Source of the DNA: G965202665 sp965243835
GTDB taxonomy: Bacteria > Actinomycetota > Acidimicrobiia > Spongiisociales > Spongiisociaceae
Direction of reading: 5' to 3'
Assembly: GCA_965243835.1 (NCBI GenBank)
Contig: OZ251578.1
Coordinates: 1,302,001-1,366,000, forward strand
Length of the DNA: 64,000 bases
The translations under genes and the position numbers were made by a program. The notes below the pieces were generated by a model. It saw only the letters and a program-made list of their open reading frames with translations, was not told the origin of the DNA and ran no database searches. Numbering within the stretch: position 1 is the stretch's first letter; every line of letters starts with the position of its first letter. Below, piece by piece: positions 51,273 through 59,668 of this stretch.

Positions 51273-52154
51273 GTGCAACAAGAGAACCAGTATCTGGATC
51301 TGCTACGGGAGCTGGTGAAGAGCGGGGTTTCCAAACCGGACCGCACCGGGGTGGGCACGTATAGCCTGTTCGGGCGTCAGATGCGGTTCGACCTGTCCGA
51401 AGAGTTTCCGTTGCTGACCACCAAGAAGGTGCATTTCCGCTCGGTGGCGCACGAGTTGCTGTGGTTCCTGTCCGGCGGCCGCAACGTGCAATACTTGAAC
51501 CGGGCCGGGGTGAGCATCTGGGACGAATGGGCGGATCCGCACACCGGAGACCTAGGGCCCATTTACGGGGCGCAGTGGCGGTCCTGGACGGGAGCGGACG
51601 GGGAGGCCATCGACCAAATGGCGCGGGTGGTGGAGGAGATTCGGACCGACCCCTACTCGCGGCGGTTGGTGGTGTCGGCTTGGAACGTTTCCGACCTGCC
51701 CAACATGGCCCTGCCCCCCTGCCATGTCCTGTTCCAGTTCTACGTAGCCGATGGAAAGCTGAGCTTGTCCCTGTATCAGCGCAGCGCCGACATTTTCCTG
51801 GGCGTCCCCTTCAACATTGCTTCCTACGCGTTGCTGTTGCGGATGATGGCGCAGGTCACCGAGTTGGAGCCGGGGGAGTTCATCCACAACTTGGGTGATG
51901 TGCACCTGTACAGCAACCATGTAGATCAAGCCCAAGAGCAATTGTCGCGTAAACTTCGCCCATTGCCGCGACTGGAGATAGTAACCCCTCGTAATGATCT
52001 GTTTTCGTTCGATTACGATGATTTTATGTTGGTAGATAGAGAGAGAAAGAGAGACAAACCCGAACAGCACCCGTTTCTCCCGTTAGCAGACGAAAGCTAC
52101 AAGCACCGGGGATACCGTCCCCTCCCGGCCATTCCGGCCCCGGTGGCGGTGTAA
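51273..52154 (+). CDS. thyA: Thymidylate synthase with a C-terminal 26-aa insert
   Basis: 293 aa, GTG start, GGGAGG upstream. Methylates dUMP using methylene-THF. YLDLLRELVKSG, KPDRTGVGTYSLFGRQMRF, WDEWADPHTGDLGPIYGAQWR, nucleophile Cys150 in LPPCHVLFQFYV, QRSADIFLGVPFNIASYALLL and HNLGDVHLYSNHVDQ are all normal. Near the end, between DYDDFML and GYRPLPAIPAPVAV, about 26 residues (254-279, rich in Lys/Arg/Asp/Glu) interrupt a segment that is contiguous in typical ThyA. The DNA from about 51910 to 52110 is visibly AT-richer than the rest of the gene. The C-terminal PAPVAV needed for closure of the active site is kept, so the enzyme may still work. Confidence 0.95.
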   Translation: MQQENQYLDLLRELVKSGVSKPDRTGVGTYSLFGRQMRFDLSEEFPLLTTKKVHFRSVAHELLWFLSGGRNVQYLNRAGVSIWDEWADPHTGDLGPIYGAQWRSWTGADGEAIDQMARVVEEIRTDPYSRRLVVSAWNVSDLPNMALPPCHVLFQFYVADGKLSLSLYQRSADIFLGVPFNIASYALLLRMMAQVTELEPGEFIHNLGDVHLYSNHVDQAQEQLSRKLRPLPRLEIVTPRNDLFSFDYDDFMLVDRERKRDKPEQHPFLPLADESYKHRGYRPLPAIPAPVAV

Positions 52155-52164
52155 AGGGGGGTTT

Positions 52165-52485
52165 ATGGGCCGGGTGGAACCGCTGGTTTTGCTCTTGCGC
52201 ATTCTGCGGGTGTTGCTCATCTTCGCCGCCCTCGGCTTGGCGGCGGCCCCGGTGTTGATGCTGATCAACCTGACCGGAGGGGGCACCGGCTACGGGTTGT
52301 GCGAGCAGGGTTGGACTTCTTGCGACGGGTCGTTCTCCGCCGGGTTGTTGCGGATGACGGCCCTGTGCGCCGGGTTGTTCCTGTTGGCGGGCGGGGTGCG
52401 CGTGCTGTCCTCCCTGATCCGCCGCATCGAACGGCGCCGCCAGTTCCGCGAATACCTGGCCGCTCAGGGAGCGCCGCCGGGATAG
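52165..52485 (+). CDS. Small membrane protein, two predicted segments
   Basis: 106 aa; GGGGGG before the ATG. Hydrophobic stretches at ~8-35 (LLLRILRVLLIFAALGLAAAPVLMLI) and ~62-85 (RMTALCAGLFLLAGGVRVLSSLI) flank a short loop with two Cys (YGLCEQGWTSCDG); basic C-terminal tail. I do not recognise a family. Eleven bp after thyA, so probably cotranscribed. Its 3' end overlaps the convergent thioesterase gene by 22 bp. Confidence 0.6.
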   Translation: MGRVEPLVLLLRILRVLLIFAALGLAAAPVLMLINLTGGGTGYGLCEQGWTSCDGSFSAGLLRMTALCAGLFLLAGGVRVLSSLIRRIERRRQFREYLAAQGAPPG

Positions 52486-52943
52486 GAGGCCCGCAACTCG
52501 TCCAGGGTGTGGCTGACCAGGTACAGCCCGCGGGCGGAAACCGCTTGGGCCCCGGACGGGTCGGCCAACTCGCCGCTGATGATGAGGCGCCGTCCGCGGC
52601 GCCGTTCCACCCGGGCCCGCACCGACACCTCCTCCCCGGCGTTGTCCACCGGCCGCTCGTAGCGGATTTCCAGCTTGCCGGTGACAGTCAGGGCTCCTTC
52701 CTGCAGGATGCCCGCCCACACCAGTATTTCATCTAAGGCGGCGGCCGCCACCCCGCCGTGCAGACGGCCGATGGTTCCCGCAAAGTCGGGACGGGCCGCA
52801 AAGCGGGCGGTTACATCCCCGTCCCGGAAGGCGAATCCGTCCATCCGCAACCCGACGGGGTTGTCCCGTCCGCAGGCGAAGCACCCGTCCCCGGTCAGGC
52901 GGCGCAACCGGTCCACGACCGCCTCCAAAGACGGGTCGTCCAT
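52464..52943 (-). CDS. Hotdog-fold thioesterase (PaaI-like)
   Basis: 159 aa from ATG 52943 on the minus strand; the frame is open further upstream only as an nth shadow. C-terminal hotdog domain with the family loop TIGRLHGGVAAAALDEILVWA (catalytic Asp/Glu region), preceded by CFACGRDNPVGLRM, as in 4HBT-superfamily acyl-CoA thioesterases. Substrate unknown. Lies 47 bp after nth and is probably its operon partner. Confidence 0.82.
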   Translation of the reverse strand: MDDPSLEAVVDRLRRLTGDGCFACGRDNPVGLRMDGFAFRDGDVTARFAARPDFAGTIGRLHGGVAAAALDEILVWAGILQEGALTVTGKLEIRYERPVDNAGEEVSVRARVERRRGRRLIISGELADPSGAQAVSARGLYLVSHTLDELRASYPGGAP

Positions 52944-52990
52944 TGGAGACGGGTCCGGCGGGGGCGGGGGGTTCAACGGCGTCCTCCCGG

Positions 52991-53680
52991 TCAGCGGGCG
53001 GGGAGCGGCGTTTTCGGCTGGTAATCGCACATGGTTTCCAGCTCGCATTCCCAGCAACGGGGTTTGCGGGCATCGCACACGTCCCGCCCGAACTGGATCA
53101 CCCGCATGGACAAGTCCCGCCACTCCTTTTTGGGGAGCAGGGCTTTCAGATCCTGTTCGATCCGCGCCGGGTCCGTCTCCCCGGTCAGGGACAAGCGGCC
53201 CGATACCCGCCGCACATGCGTGTCCACCGCGATGGCCGGTTGGCGGAAGGCTTCGGCCAGCACCACCGAGGCCGTTTTGCGCCCCACCCCCTTCAGCGTC
53301 ACCAGTTCCTCGAGGTCGTCCGGCACCTCCCCTCCGTACCGCTCCGCCAGGTCCTGCGCCAAGGAGATGATGGAGCGGGTTTTCTGCCGGTAGTAGCCGG
53401 TGGGGAAAATCACACGCTCCACTTCTTCCGGGTCGGCCGCGGCCAAGTCCCCGGGATGCGGCCACCGTCCGAACAGGTCCGGGGTCACCCGGTTGACGTT
53501 GGCGTCGGTGGTCTGGGCGGATATGACCGTGGACACCAGCAGTTCATAGGGGTTGGCGTAGCGGAGGGCGGTCCCGATTTGCGGGTAGCGCCGGGCCAGT
53601 CGGTTCACCACCCGTCGGGCCCGTCCCCGTTCCGCCGCGGTGGGGACGGAGCCGTCCGCCCTGGTTTCTCCCTGCGCCAT
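52991..53680 (-). CDS. nth: Endonuclease III
   Basis: 229 aa. Bifunctional DNA glycosylase/AP lyase for oxidised pyrimidines. Helix-hairpin-helix LVTLKGVGRKTASVVL carrying the catalytic Lys, the catalytic Asp in AVDTHVRRVSGRL, and the [4Fe-4S] ligands CDARKPRCWECELETMC (C-x6-C-x2-C-x5-C). The N-terminus (MAQGETRADGSVP...) is a short extra tail. Divergent from the MATE gene. Confidence 0.95.
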   Translation of the reverse strand: MAQGETRADGSVPTAAERGRARRVVNRLARRYPQIGTALRYANPYELLVSTVISAQTTDANVNRVTPDLFGRWPHPGDLAAADPEEVERVIFPTGYYRQKTRSIISLAQDLAERYGGEVPDDLEELVTLKGVGRKTASVVLAEAFRQPAIAVDTHVRRVSGRLSLTGETDPARIEQDLKALLPKKEWRDLSMRVIQFGRDVCDARKPRCWECELETMCDYQPKTPLPAR

Positions 53681-53742
53681 TACCCGTCAGGTTAGAGCCG
53701 AATTCCGCCAGCGGGGCGAAGCGGCGTACCCTGGGGCGGATA

Positions 53743-55041
53743 TTGGGACGCCGCTTCGCTTTCACCGCCGACGACCGCCAAATTTTCCGGTTGGCCGTTC
53801 CCGCTTTGGGGACCTTGGCCGCCGAGCCGTTGGTGTCGCTGGCGGACACCGCCTTCGTGGGGAGGCTGGGAGCGGACTCCCTGGCCGCGTTGGGGGTGGT
53901 CACCTGGGTGTTCGGGTTCGTGTTTTTCCTGATGACGGCCCTCGCCTACGCCGGCACCCCGCTCATCGCCCGGGCGGTGGGCGAAGGGGACCCGGGGCGG
54001 GCGGCGCAACTGGTCTCCGGGTCTTTGGTCATCGCCGCCGTTCTGGGAGCGGCCGGGTTGGCGGTGATGGAAGCGGCCGCCCCGCAACTGATCTCCTTGA
54101 TGGGGGCCGCCTCGTCGGTGGACTTTTTGGCCGTCGACTATTTGCGCATTCGGGCCTTGTCGTTGCCGGGCCTGTTGTGCATCACGGTCGGCCATGAGTC
54201 GTACCGGGGAATGGGCGACACCCGCACTCCCATGCTGGTTGCCGTGGCCGCCGCCTCGCTCAACCTGGTTCTGGACCCGGTGATGATCTTCGGGTGGGGG
54301 TGGGGGCTGAACGGGGCGGCCATCGCGTCGGTGATCGCCCAAACGGCCGGGGGAGCCGTCTTTATGTTCCTGCTGGCCTCCGGTCGCACCGGCTTGCGCC
54401 TGTTTCGTCTCCGTCCGCGGTGGGAGACGATGAAAACCCTGCTGGGGGCCGGTTCCGCCCTCACCCTGCGCACCCTGGTTCTGGTGGCTACTTTCACCCT
54501 GGCCGCCGCCTCCGCCGCCCGCCTGGGAGTGGTGGAGATAGCCGCCCACCAGGTGGCCATCCAGATTTTCGTGTTCTTGGCGCTGGTGATGGACGCCCTG
54601 GCCATAGCCGCCCATTCGCTGGTGGCCCGCCGCCTGGGGGAGGGGGACGGGGCGGGGGCCCGCCGCCTGTCGGTGCGGATGCTAGGCTGGGGATTAATCT
54701 GGGGGCTGGCTCTGGGGGCGGCCATCTGGGGGTTGCGCGGCCCGTTGGCCGGCTGGTTTTCCTCCGACCCGGAGGTGACGGCGGCCGCGGCCGGCCTGTT
54801 GTCTTTGGTGGCCTTGGCCCAGCCTTTGGGGAGCGCGGTGTTCGTGTTGGACGGGATACTGATCGGACAGCAACGGTTCCGCTTTCTGGCGGTGGCCATG
54901 TTGGGCGCCTGCCTGCCCACCATGATCCTGTTGGCGGCCGCTCCCACCGTCGCCCTGGTGTGGTGGGCGATAATGTTCCTGTTGGCGGCCCGCTTCCTGC
55001 CGCTGGCCTGGAGTTTCCTGCGTCACATCTCGGCCGTGTAG
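53743..55041 (+). CDS. MATE-family efflux transporter (DinF-like)
   Basis: 432 aa from TTG 53743. About 12 membrane segments; typical MATE repeats LAVPALGTLAAEPLVSLADTAFVGRLG at the start and AAHQVAIQIFVFLALVMDALAIAAHSLV in the second half. Closest in style to the DinF/NorM antiporters that export cationic drugs or metabolites with Na+ or H+. A TACCCT box lies 10 nt upstream. The 3' end overlaps the convergent MFS gene by 19 bp. Substrate unknown. Confidence 0.88.
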   Translation: MGRRFAFTADDRQIFRLAVPALGTLAAEPLVSLADTAFVGRLGADSLAALGVVTWVFGFVFFLMTALAYAGTPLIARAVGEGDPGRAAQLVSGSLVIAAVLGAAGLAVMEAAAPQLISLMGAASSVDFLAVDYLRIRALSLPGLLCITVGHESYRGMGDTRTPMLVAVAAASLNLVLDPVMIFGWGWGLNGAAIASVIAQTAGGAVFMFLLASGRTGLRLFRLRPRWETMKTLLGAGSALTLRTLVLVATFTLAAASAARLGVVEIAAHQVAIQIFVFLALVMDALAIAAHSLVARRLGEGDGAGARRLSVRMLGWGLIWGLALGAAIWGLRGPLAGWFSSDPEVTAAAAGLLSLVALAQPLGSAVFVLDGILIGQQRFRFLAVAMLGACLPTMILLAAAPTVALVWWAIMFLLAARFLPLAWSFLRHISAV

Positions 55042-56258
55042 GAACCCAGTTCCGCCCCGGCCGTTTCCGGTATCCACACTTGGGCGAGGGCCGCCAACAG
55101 CGCCCCGGACCCGGCCGCGGCCACCGCGGTGGGCAGACCCCATGAGTCGATGGCCCCCGCCGCCAGGTACAGGCCCAGGAAGGACCCGGCCACCGCCATG
55201 GAGTGCAGCCATTGGACGGCGGTGGCCCGAATGTAGGTGGGGAAGAGTTCGGCCCTTTGCACCGCCCCCACCGGCAGGGCGGCCGAACCGGCCAGCGACG
55301 CCAGCAGGATGGCCAGGAACAGCAACGCCGGGTTGGTCAGCCAGTACAGGCCCACCCCGCCCGCCAGTCCCAGCAGGATGGACAGGACGATCACCGGTTT
55401 GCGGCCCACCGCATCCGCCATCCTCCCCCCGATGAAAAAGCCCGCTCCGCCCAGGGTTCCGCCCGCCAGCATCAGCAACGTGGCCCGGCCGGCGGAAATG
55501 CCCAAGTCGTTGATGAGCCGTTCCAGGGAGAAGGTGACGGCCACCGCCGAGAAGGAGCTGAGGGACAGGTTGTACAGGGCCAGCAACCAAAACCGGCCCG
55601 CGAACCGGCCAAATAGCAGACGCGCCATTCGCCCCTGTTCCGGTTCCAGATATCCGAAGGCGGGGCTCTCGTTCAGTTTGGGGGACAAGAAGGGATAGAC
55701 GAGCAGGCCGATGAGGGCGGCGGTGAACAGCCAGCGCCAGGTTTCATCGCCGAAGCGGGCCACCGGCAAGGCCATCAGCCCCAGCCCCGAACCGAGTCCG
55801 ACCGCGGTGGAGTAGAAACTGACCGCCCACGCCCGGTTGTCGGGTTGCATCTGCTCCGCCAACAATACGGTGGCCAGGATGGCCATGGCCGCCGCTCCCA
55901 TGCGGGCCGCCACCTGCAAGGCGGTGTACATAGTGGGGTTGACCGCCAGGGCGGTGGCCCCGGTGGCGAAGAAAAACACGATGTAGGACACCAGAAACGG
56001 CCCCCGCCGGCCCCAGCGGTCCCCGAAGGCGGCGTAGACGACCGCAATCAGGGCCCCCAGCCGGGTGAGGGCGAACAGGCGCGCCATATCCCCTTCGCTG
56101 AGGCCGAAGGACAGCCGGACGAACGGCAAAGTGTTGACGGCCTGGGTTTGGGCGTAGCCCAGCGCTATCCCCGCCAAATACATTACGGCCAGCAGGCGCC
56201 GGTCTTGGCGCCGGTAACTGACCAGGGGGCCGAACACCCGGAGCAACGGGAGGGACAT
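55023..56258 (-). CDS. Major facilitator superfamily transporter
   Basis: 411 aa from ATG 56258 on the minus strand, chosen because a TATTCT box (56265-56270 on the plus strand, reversed) ends 6 nt upstream; a start at 56306 would add 16 poorly conserved residues. Twelve segments with the loop 2-3 motif FGDRWGRRGPFLVS and the loop 8-9 motif GGRMADAVGRKPVIVLS, as in sugar/metabolite porters. LFPTYIRATAVQWLHSMA resembles the GExxP-type segment of sugar porters. Substrate cannot be predicted. Divergent from ccdA. Confidence 0.87.
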   Translation of the reverse strand: MSLPLLRVFGPLVSYRRQDRRLLAVMYLAGIALGYAQTQAVNTLPFVRLSFGLSEGDMARLFALTRLGALIAVVYAAFGDRWGRRGPFLVSYIVFFFATGATALAVNPTMYTALQVAARMGAAAMAILATVLLAEQMQPDNRAWAVSFYSTAVGLGSGLGLMALPVARFGDETWRWLFTAALIGLLVYPFLSPKLNESPAFGYLEPEQGRMARLLFGRFAGRFWLLALYNLSLSSFSAVAVTFSLERLINDLGISAGRATLLMLAGGTLGGAGFFIGGRMADAVGRKPVIVLSILLGLAGGVGLYWLTNPALLFLAILLASLAGSAALPVGAVQRAELFPTYIRATAVQWLHSMAVAGSFLGLYLAAGAIDSWGLPTAVAAAGSGALLAALAQVWIPETAGAELGSYTAEM

Positions 56259-56377
56259 AGGGGCAGAATAGTCAAAAGCGCCGCCCGGTTTGGAGCGGTG
56301 CGGCAAGTTATCCCAACATTCGGTCGGAAAATCCCCGGCGGCGGAGGCGGGCGGCCGTCAATTTCGTCCCATCCCGC

Positions 56378-56383
56378 TAGAGT
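56378..56383 (+). promoter_or_regulatory. Likely -10 box of ccdA
   Basis: TAGAGT in the context CGCTAGAGTGGGG, 29 nt before ATG 56413, with GGGAAGGGAG as ribosome-binding site. Confidence 0.4.
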
Positions 56384-56412
56384 GGGGAGCCCCGACGGGA
56401 AGGGAGTCGCAA

Positions 56413-57165
56413 ATGGATCCGGGCGGTGCCTTGACCGCTTTTTTGTTCGGGGCCTTGTCGTTTATATCGCCGTGCGTTTTGCCCCTCCTGCCCGGCTACC
56501 TGTCCTTGATGTCCGGGTATTCGGTGTCGGACCTGCAGGCGGGCCGGGCGGGGATGTTGCGCATGTTGCGGGTCACCTCCTTGTTCGTGGCCGGGTTCAC
56601 GGCGGTGTTCATGGCGGCCGGGGCGGGGGCCACCGCCCTGGGAGGTTTTCTGGTTCGCAACCAGCGCCTCACCTCGCTCATTTCCGGCTGGCTGATCATC
56701 ATCTTCGGGGCGATCATCGTCGCCTTGGCGGTCTCCAACTCCCCCCGGCTGGCCTTTTTGGCGCGGGAGCGCCGCTTGGAGGTGCGTCCCTCCCGGTTGG
56801 GAGGATGGGCCCCGCCGGTGATGGGCATGGCTTTCGGGTTCGGCTGGACGCCTTGCATAGGCCCGGTGTTGGGGGCCATCCTCACCCTGGCCGCCGCTCA
56901 AGAAACGGTGGGGAGGGGAATTTGGCTGCTCTTTGTCTACTCCATGGGTTTGGGCATTCCCTTCGTTCTGGCCGGGGTTGGCCTGACCAAGATGTACTCC
57001 GGGATCAAGGCCCTGCACAAGTACCTGCTTCCCATCAACATCGCCTCCGGCCTGCTGATGATCGGGTTCGGGGTCTTGTTCGTCACCGGACGCATCACCG
57101 TCCTGTCCGGTTGGATCAGCGATTTCCTGATTCGGATCGGCCTGGAACGGCTGGCCGTCATCTGA
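56413..57165 (+). CDS. ccdA: CcdA-type cytochrome c biogenesis / thiol-disulfide transporter
   Basis: 250 aa, six membrane segments. The two redox cysteines are in FISPCVLPLLPGYLSLMSGYS (Cys21) and GFGWTPCIGPVLGAIL (about Cys148), matching the CcdA/DsbD transmembrane family that carries reducing equivalents from cytoplasmic thioredoxin across the membrane. No resA/resB/resC partners are next to it; trpE follows. Confidence 0.9.
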   Translation: MDPGGALTAFLFGALSFISPCVLPLLPGYLSLMSGYSVSDLQAGRAGMLRMLRVTSLFVAGFTAVFMAAGAGATALGGFLVRNQRLTSLISGWLIIIFGAIIVALAVSNSPRLAFLARERRLEVRPSRLGGWAPPVMGMAFGFGWTPCIGPVLGAILTLAAAQETVGRGIWLLFVYSMGLGIPFVLAGVGLTKMYSGIKALHKYLLPINIASGLLMIGFGVLFVTGRITVLSGWISDFLIRIGLERLAVI

Positions 57166-57205
57166 GGCCGGGATCGGGTTGTCCGCTTTCTCCGTGAGCG
57201 GAGCG

Positions 57206-57211
57206 TAAGAT
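57206..57211 (+). promoter_or_regulatory. -10 box of trpE, leaderless type
   Basis: TAAGAT ends 7 nt before the trpE ATG (57219). With no leader there is no room for a trp attenuator or T-box. Confidence 0.55.
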
Positions 57212-57218
57212 TACGGCG

Positions 57219-58697
57219 ATGAAAATTTTCCCCGACCGGGACGGTTTCCGCGAGCTGGCCCGCTCCTACCGGGTGGTTCCGGTGACGATGAAACTGCTGG
57301 CCGACCGGGAAACCCCGGTGACCGCCTTCGAGAAACTGGTGGGGGGCGCCCCCGGGTTTTTGTTGGAATCCCTGGAGGGGGGCGAGCGGTGGGCGCAGTG
57401 GTCCTTTTTGGGATGGGACCCGGTTTTCACGCTGTCCAGCCGGGATGGAGTTTCGCAGACGGACTCGGAGAAAGTGGAGGTCCCGGCGGGCGATCCGTTG
57501 GCGGTGTTGGAGGAGTTGACGGGCCGCTATGCCACCGCTCCGTTGCCGGGTTTGCCACCCCTCCATTCGGGGGCGGTCGGCTACCTGGCCTACGACGCGG
57601 TGCGCTACATCGAGCATCTGCCCCATCCGCCCCCCGACGACCGGCGCCTGCCGGAGATGGTGTGGCAATTTGCGGGCAGCTTGGCCGCTTTCGACCGGTT
57701 CGGCCAGAGCCTGACCCTGGTGAGAAACGTGTTCACCGACCTATGGTCCAACCTGGACATCGCCTATTCGGACGCCGTGGAACGCCTGGAAAGGTACGCC
57801 TTGCGCTTGGGCGACCCCCGCCCCTACCGTACGCGGGACCCGTTCTCGGGGTCCGAGCCCCGCCGGGATCCGGTCTCCTCCTCCATGGGTCAACCCGAGT
57901 TTGAGCGGGCGGTGCGGGACGTTCAGGAGTACATCAAAGCCGGGGACGCCTACCAGGTGGTGCTCAGCCAACGTTTGTCCACCCCCTTCTTCGGCGACCC
58001 GTTCGCCGTGTACCGGGCTTCCCGGCTGATCAACCCCTCCCCGTTTCTGTTTTTCCTGCGCTACCCGGAGTTGTCGGTGGTGGCCTCCTCCCCGGAGTTG
58101 ATGACCAGGGTGCGGGACGGGGTGGTGTATTCCCGGCCCATCGCCGGCACCCGCCGCCGGGGGGCGACCGACGCTGAGGACGCGGCCCTGGAGGAGGAGT
58201 TGCTGGCCGATCCCAAAGAGCGGGCCGAGCACATAATGCTGGTGGACCTGGCCCGCAACGACTTGGGACGGGTGTGCGAGTACGGGACGGTGGCGGTGGA
58301 CGACCTGATGACGGTGGAACGCTATTCGCATGTGATGCATATGGTGTCGGGGGTGTCGGGGAGGTTGCGCCCCGGCTACAGCCCGGTGGACGTGGTGCGG
58401 GCCGTGTTTCCGCACGGCACGGTGTCGGGGGCCCCCAAAGTGCGGGCCATGGAAATTATCGACGAGTTGGAGCCGGTGGCCCGCGGCCCGTACGCGGGGG
58501 CGGCCGGGTATTTGGATTTCAGCGGCAACGTGGACACCGCCATCTGCCTGCGTACCGTTATCATCGCCCGCGGACAGGCCTGGGTGCAGGCCGGGGCCGG
58601 CCTGGTGGCCGACTCCGACCCCGCCGCCGAGTACCGGGAGACGATGGACAAGGCGGAGGCGGCCCTGTCCGCCCTGGCCCATGCCCGCCGCCTGTGA
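57219..58697 (+). CDS. trpE: Anthranilate synthase component I
   Basis: 492 aa. Converts chorismate to anthranilate with the TrpG amidotransferase. The Trp feedback site FLLESLEGGERWAQWSFLG is near residues 46-64. The C-terminal chorismate-binding domain has QVVLSQRLSTPF, SPELMTRV, PIAGTRRRG, ELLADPKERAEHIMLVDLARND, FPHGTVSGAPKVRAMEIIDELEP and YAGAAGYLDF. trpG and trpD are not in the window. GTGA overlap with the ygfZ-like gene. Confidence 0.96.
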   Translation: MKIFPDRDGFRELARSYRVVPVTMKLLADRETPVTAFEKLVGGAPGFLLESLEGGERWAQWSFLGWDPVFTLSSRDGVSQTDSEKVEVPAGDPLAVLEELTGRYATAPLPGLPPLHSGAVGYLAYDAVRYIEHLPHPPPDDRRLPEMVWQFAGSLAAFDRFGQSLTLVRNVFTDLWSNLDIAYSDAVERLERYALRLGDPRPYRTRDPFSGSEPRRDPVSSSMGQPEFERAVRDVQEYIKAGDAYQVVLSQRLSTPFFGDPFAVYRASRLINPSPFLFFLRYPELSVVASSPELMTRVRDGVVYSRPIAGTRRRGATDAEDAALEEELLADPKERAEHIMLVDLARNDLGRVCEYGTVAVDDLMTVERYSHVMHMVSGVSGRLRPGYSPVDVVRAVFPHGTVSGAPKVRAMEIIDELEPVARGPYAGAAGYLDFSGNVDTAICLRTVIIARGQAWVQAGAGLVADSDPAAEYRETMDKAEAALSALAHARRL

Positions 58698-59656
58698 CCC
58701 CCTCCCCGCCGCCCGCCCCCTGGCCCGATTCCTTCGGGGACATGCGGGGCGAATACCAGGCCGCCCGGAGCCGGGCCGCCTACGCGGGCGGGACGCGGGC
58801 CCTGCTGTGGGCGGAGGGCCCGGACGCCGTCCCGTTCCTGCAGGGCATCCTCAGCCAGGACATTGCGGCCATGACCCCCGGGCAAACGGCCCGCTCCTTC
58901 CTGCTGGAACCGCGCGGCAAACTGCAGGACCTGCTGTGGGTGTTGCGGGGGGAGGAGAGGGCGGGCCTGGTCACTACCCCCGCCCGGCTGGATTCCACCC
59001 GCTCCGCCTTGGAACGCTGGAAGTTGCGGGTGGAGGTGGAGTTGCGGGCCGACCCGCGGACAATGTTCGAAGTGTGGGGCCCGGACGCCCCTTTCCCATC
59101 CGGTTCCGGCTGGGCGGAAAACGGCGCGGGGGTGATGACGGCCGGGCTGGCCGATTACCCGTTGCGCCGATGCTTGACGGCCGGTTTCACCGGCGGGTTT
59201 TTGGAAAAAGAGGGCGTGCGGCCGATGGGCCGTTGGGCGTACGACACCTTGCGGGCGGAGGCGGGGGAGCCGCTGATGGGGGTGGACGTGGACGAAAAAA
59301 CCATTCCCCAGGAGACGGGCCTGGTAGCCGAATCGGCCTCTTTCGACAAGGGTTGCTATCTGGGGCAGGAACTGGTGGCCCGCATCGACACCCGGGGCCG
59401 GGTCAACCGCCGCCTGTGCGCGGTCGGCATGCCCGCCGGCGAAATCCCCCCGGCGGGGGCGGCGGCGGAACAAGCGGGACGGACGGTGGGCCGCCTCACC
59501 ACGGTGGGGCGGGCCAACCCGGCGGGAACGGCCGCCTTGTCCCTGCTTCACCGGGAGGCGGAGGCGGGGGAGGCGGTGGAAGTGACGTGGGAGGGAGGCC
59601 GTTGCCCGGGCCTGGTGGAGAACGTCCCTATGCCGTCCCGGTTTCCGGCGTTGTAG
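58694..59656 (+). CDS. ygfZ: YgfZ/GcvT-like folate-binding protein
   Basis: 320 aa from GTG 58694 (overlapping the trpE stop). Tetrahydrofolate-dependent protein that supports Fe-S cluster assembly or repair. The diagnostic motif FDKGCYLGQELVARIDTRGRVNRRL (conserved Cys ~221) is intact. N-terminal GcvT-like features LLWAEGPDAVPFLQGILSQDI and RSFLLEPRGKLQDLLWVLRGEE are also present. Its position between trpE and trpC is unexpected; the overlap implies cotranslation with trpE. Confidence 0.92.
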   Translation: MTPSPPPAPWPDSFGDMRGEYQAARSRAAYAGGTRALLWAEGPDAVPFLQGILSQDIAAMTPGQTARSFLLEPRGKLQDLLWVLRGEERAGLVTTPARLDSTRSALERWKLRVEVELRADPRTMFEVWGPDAPFPSGSGWAENGAGVMTAGLADYPLRRCLTAGFTGGFLEKEGVRPMGRWAYDTLRAEAGEPLMGVDVDEKTIPQETGLVAESASFDKGCYLGQELVARIDTRGRVNRRLCAVGMPAGEIPPAGAAAEQAGRTVGRLTTVGRANPAGTAALSLLHREAEAGEAVEVTWEGGRCPGLVENVPMPSRFPAL

Positions 59657-59668
59657 TCTGGGCGGATA

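Noticed and set aside
57166..57218. trp attenuator or T-box upstream of trpE
   Set aside because: The gap is 53 bp with a leaderless-type promoter; no Trp-rich leader peptide or T-box sequence is present.
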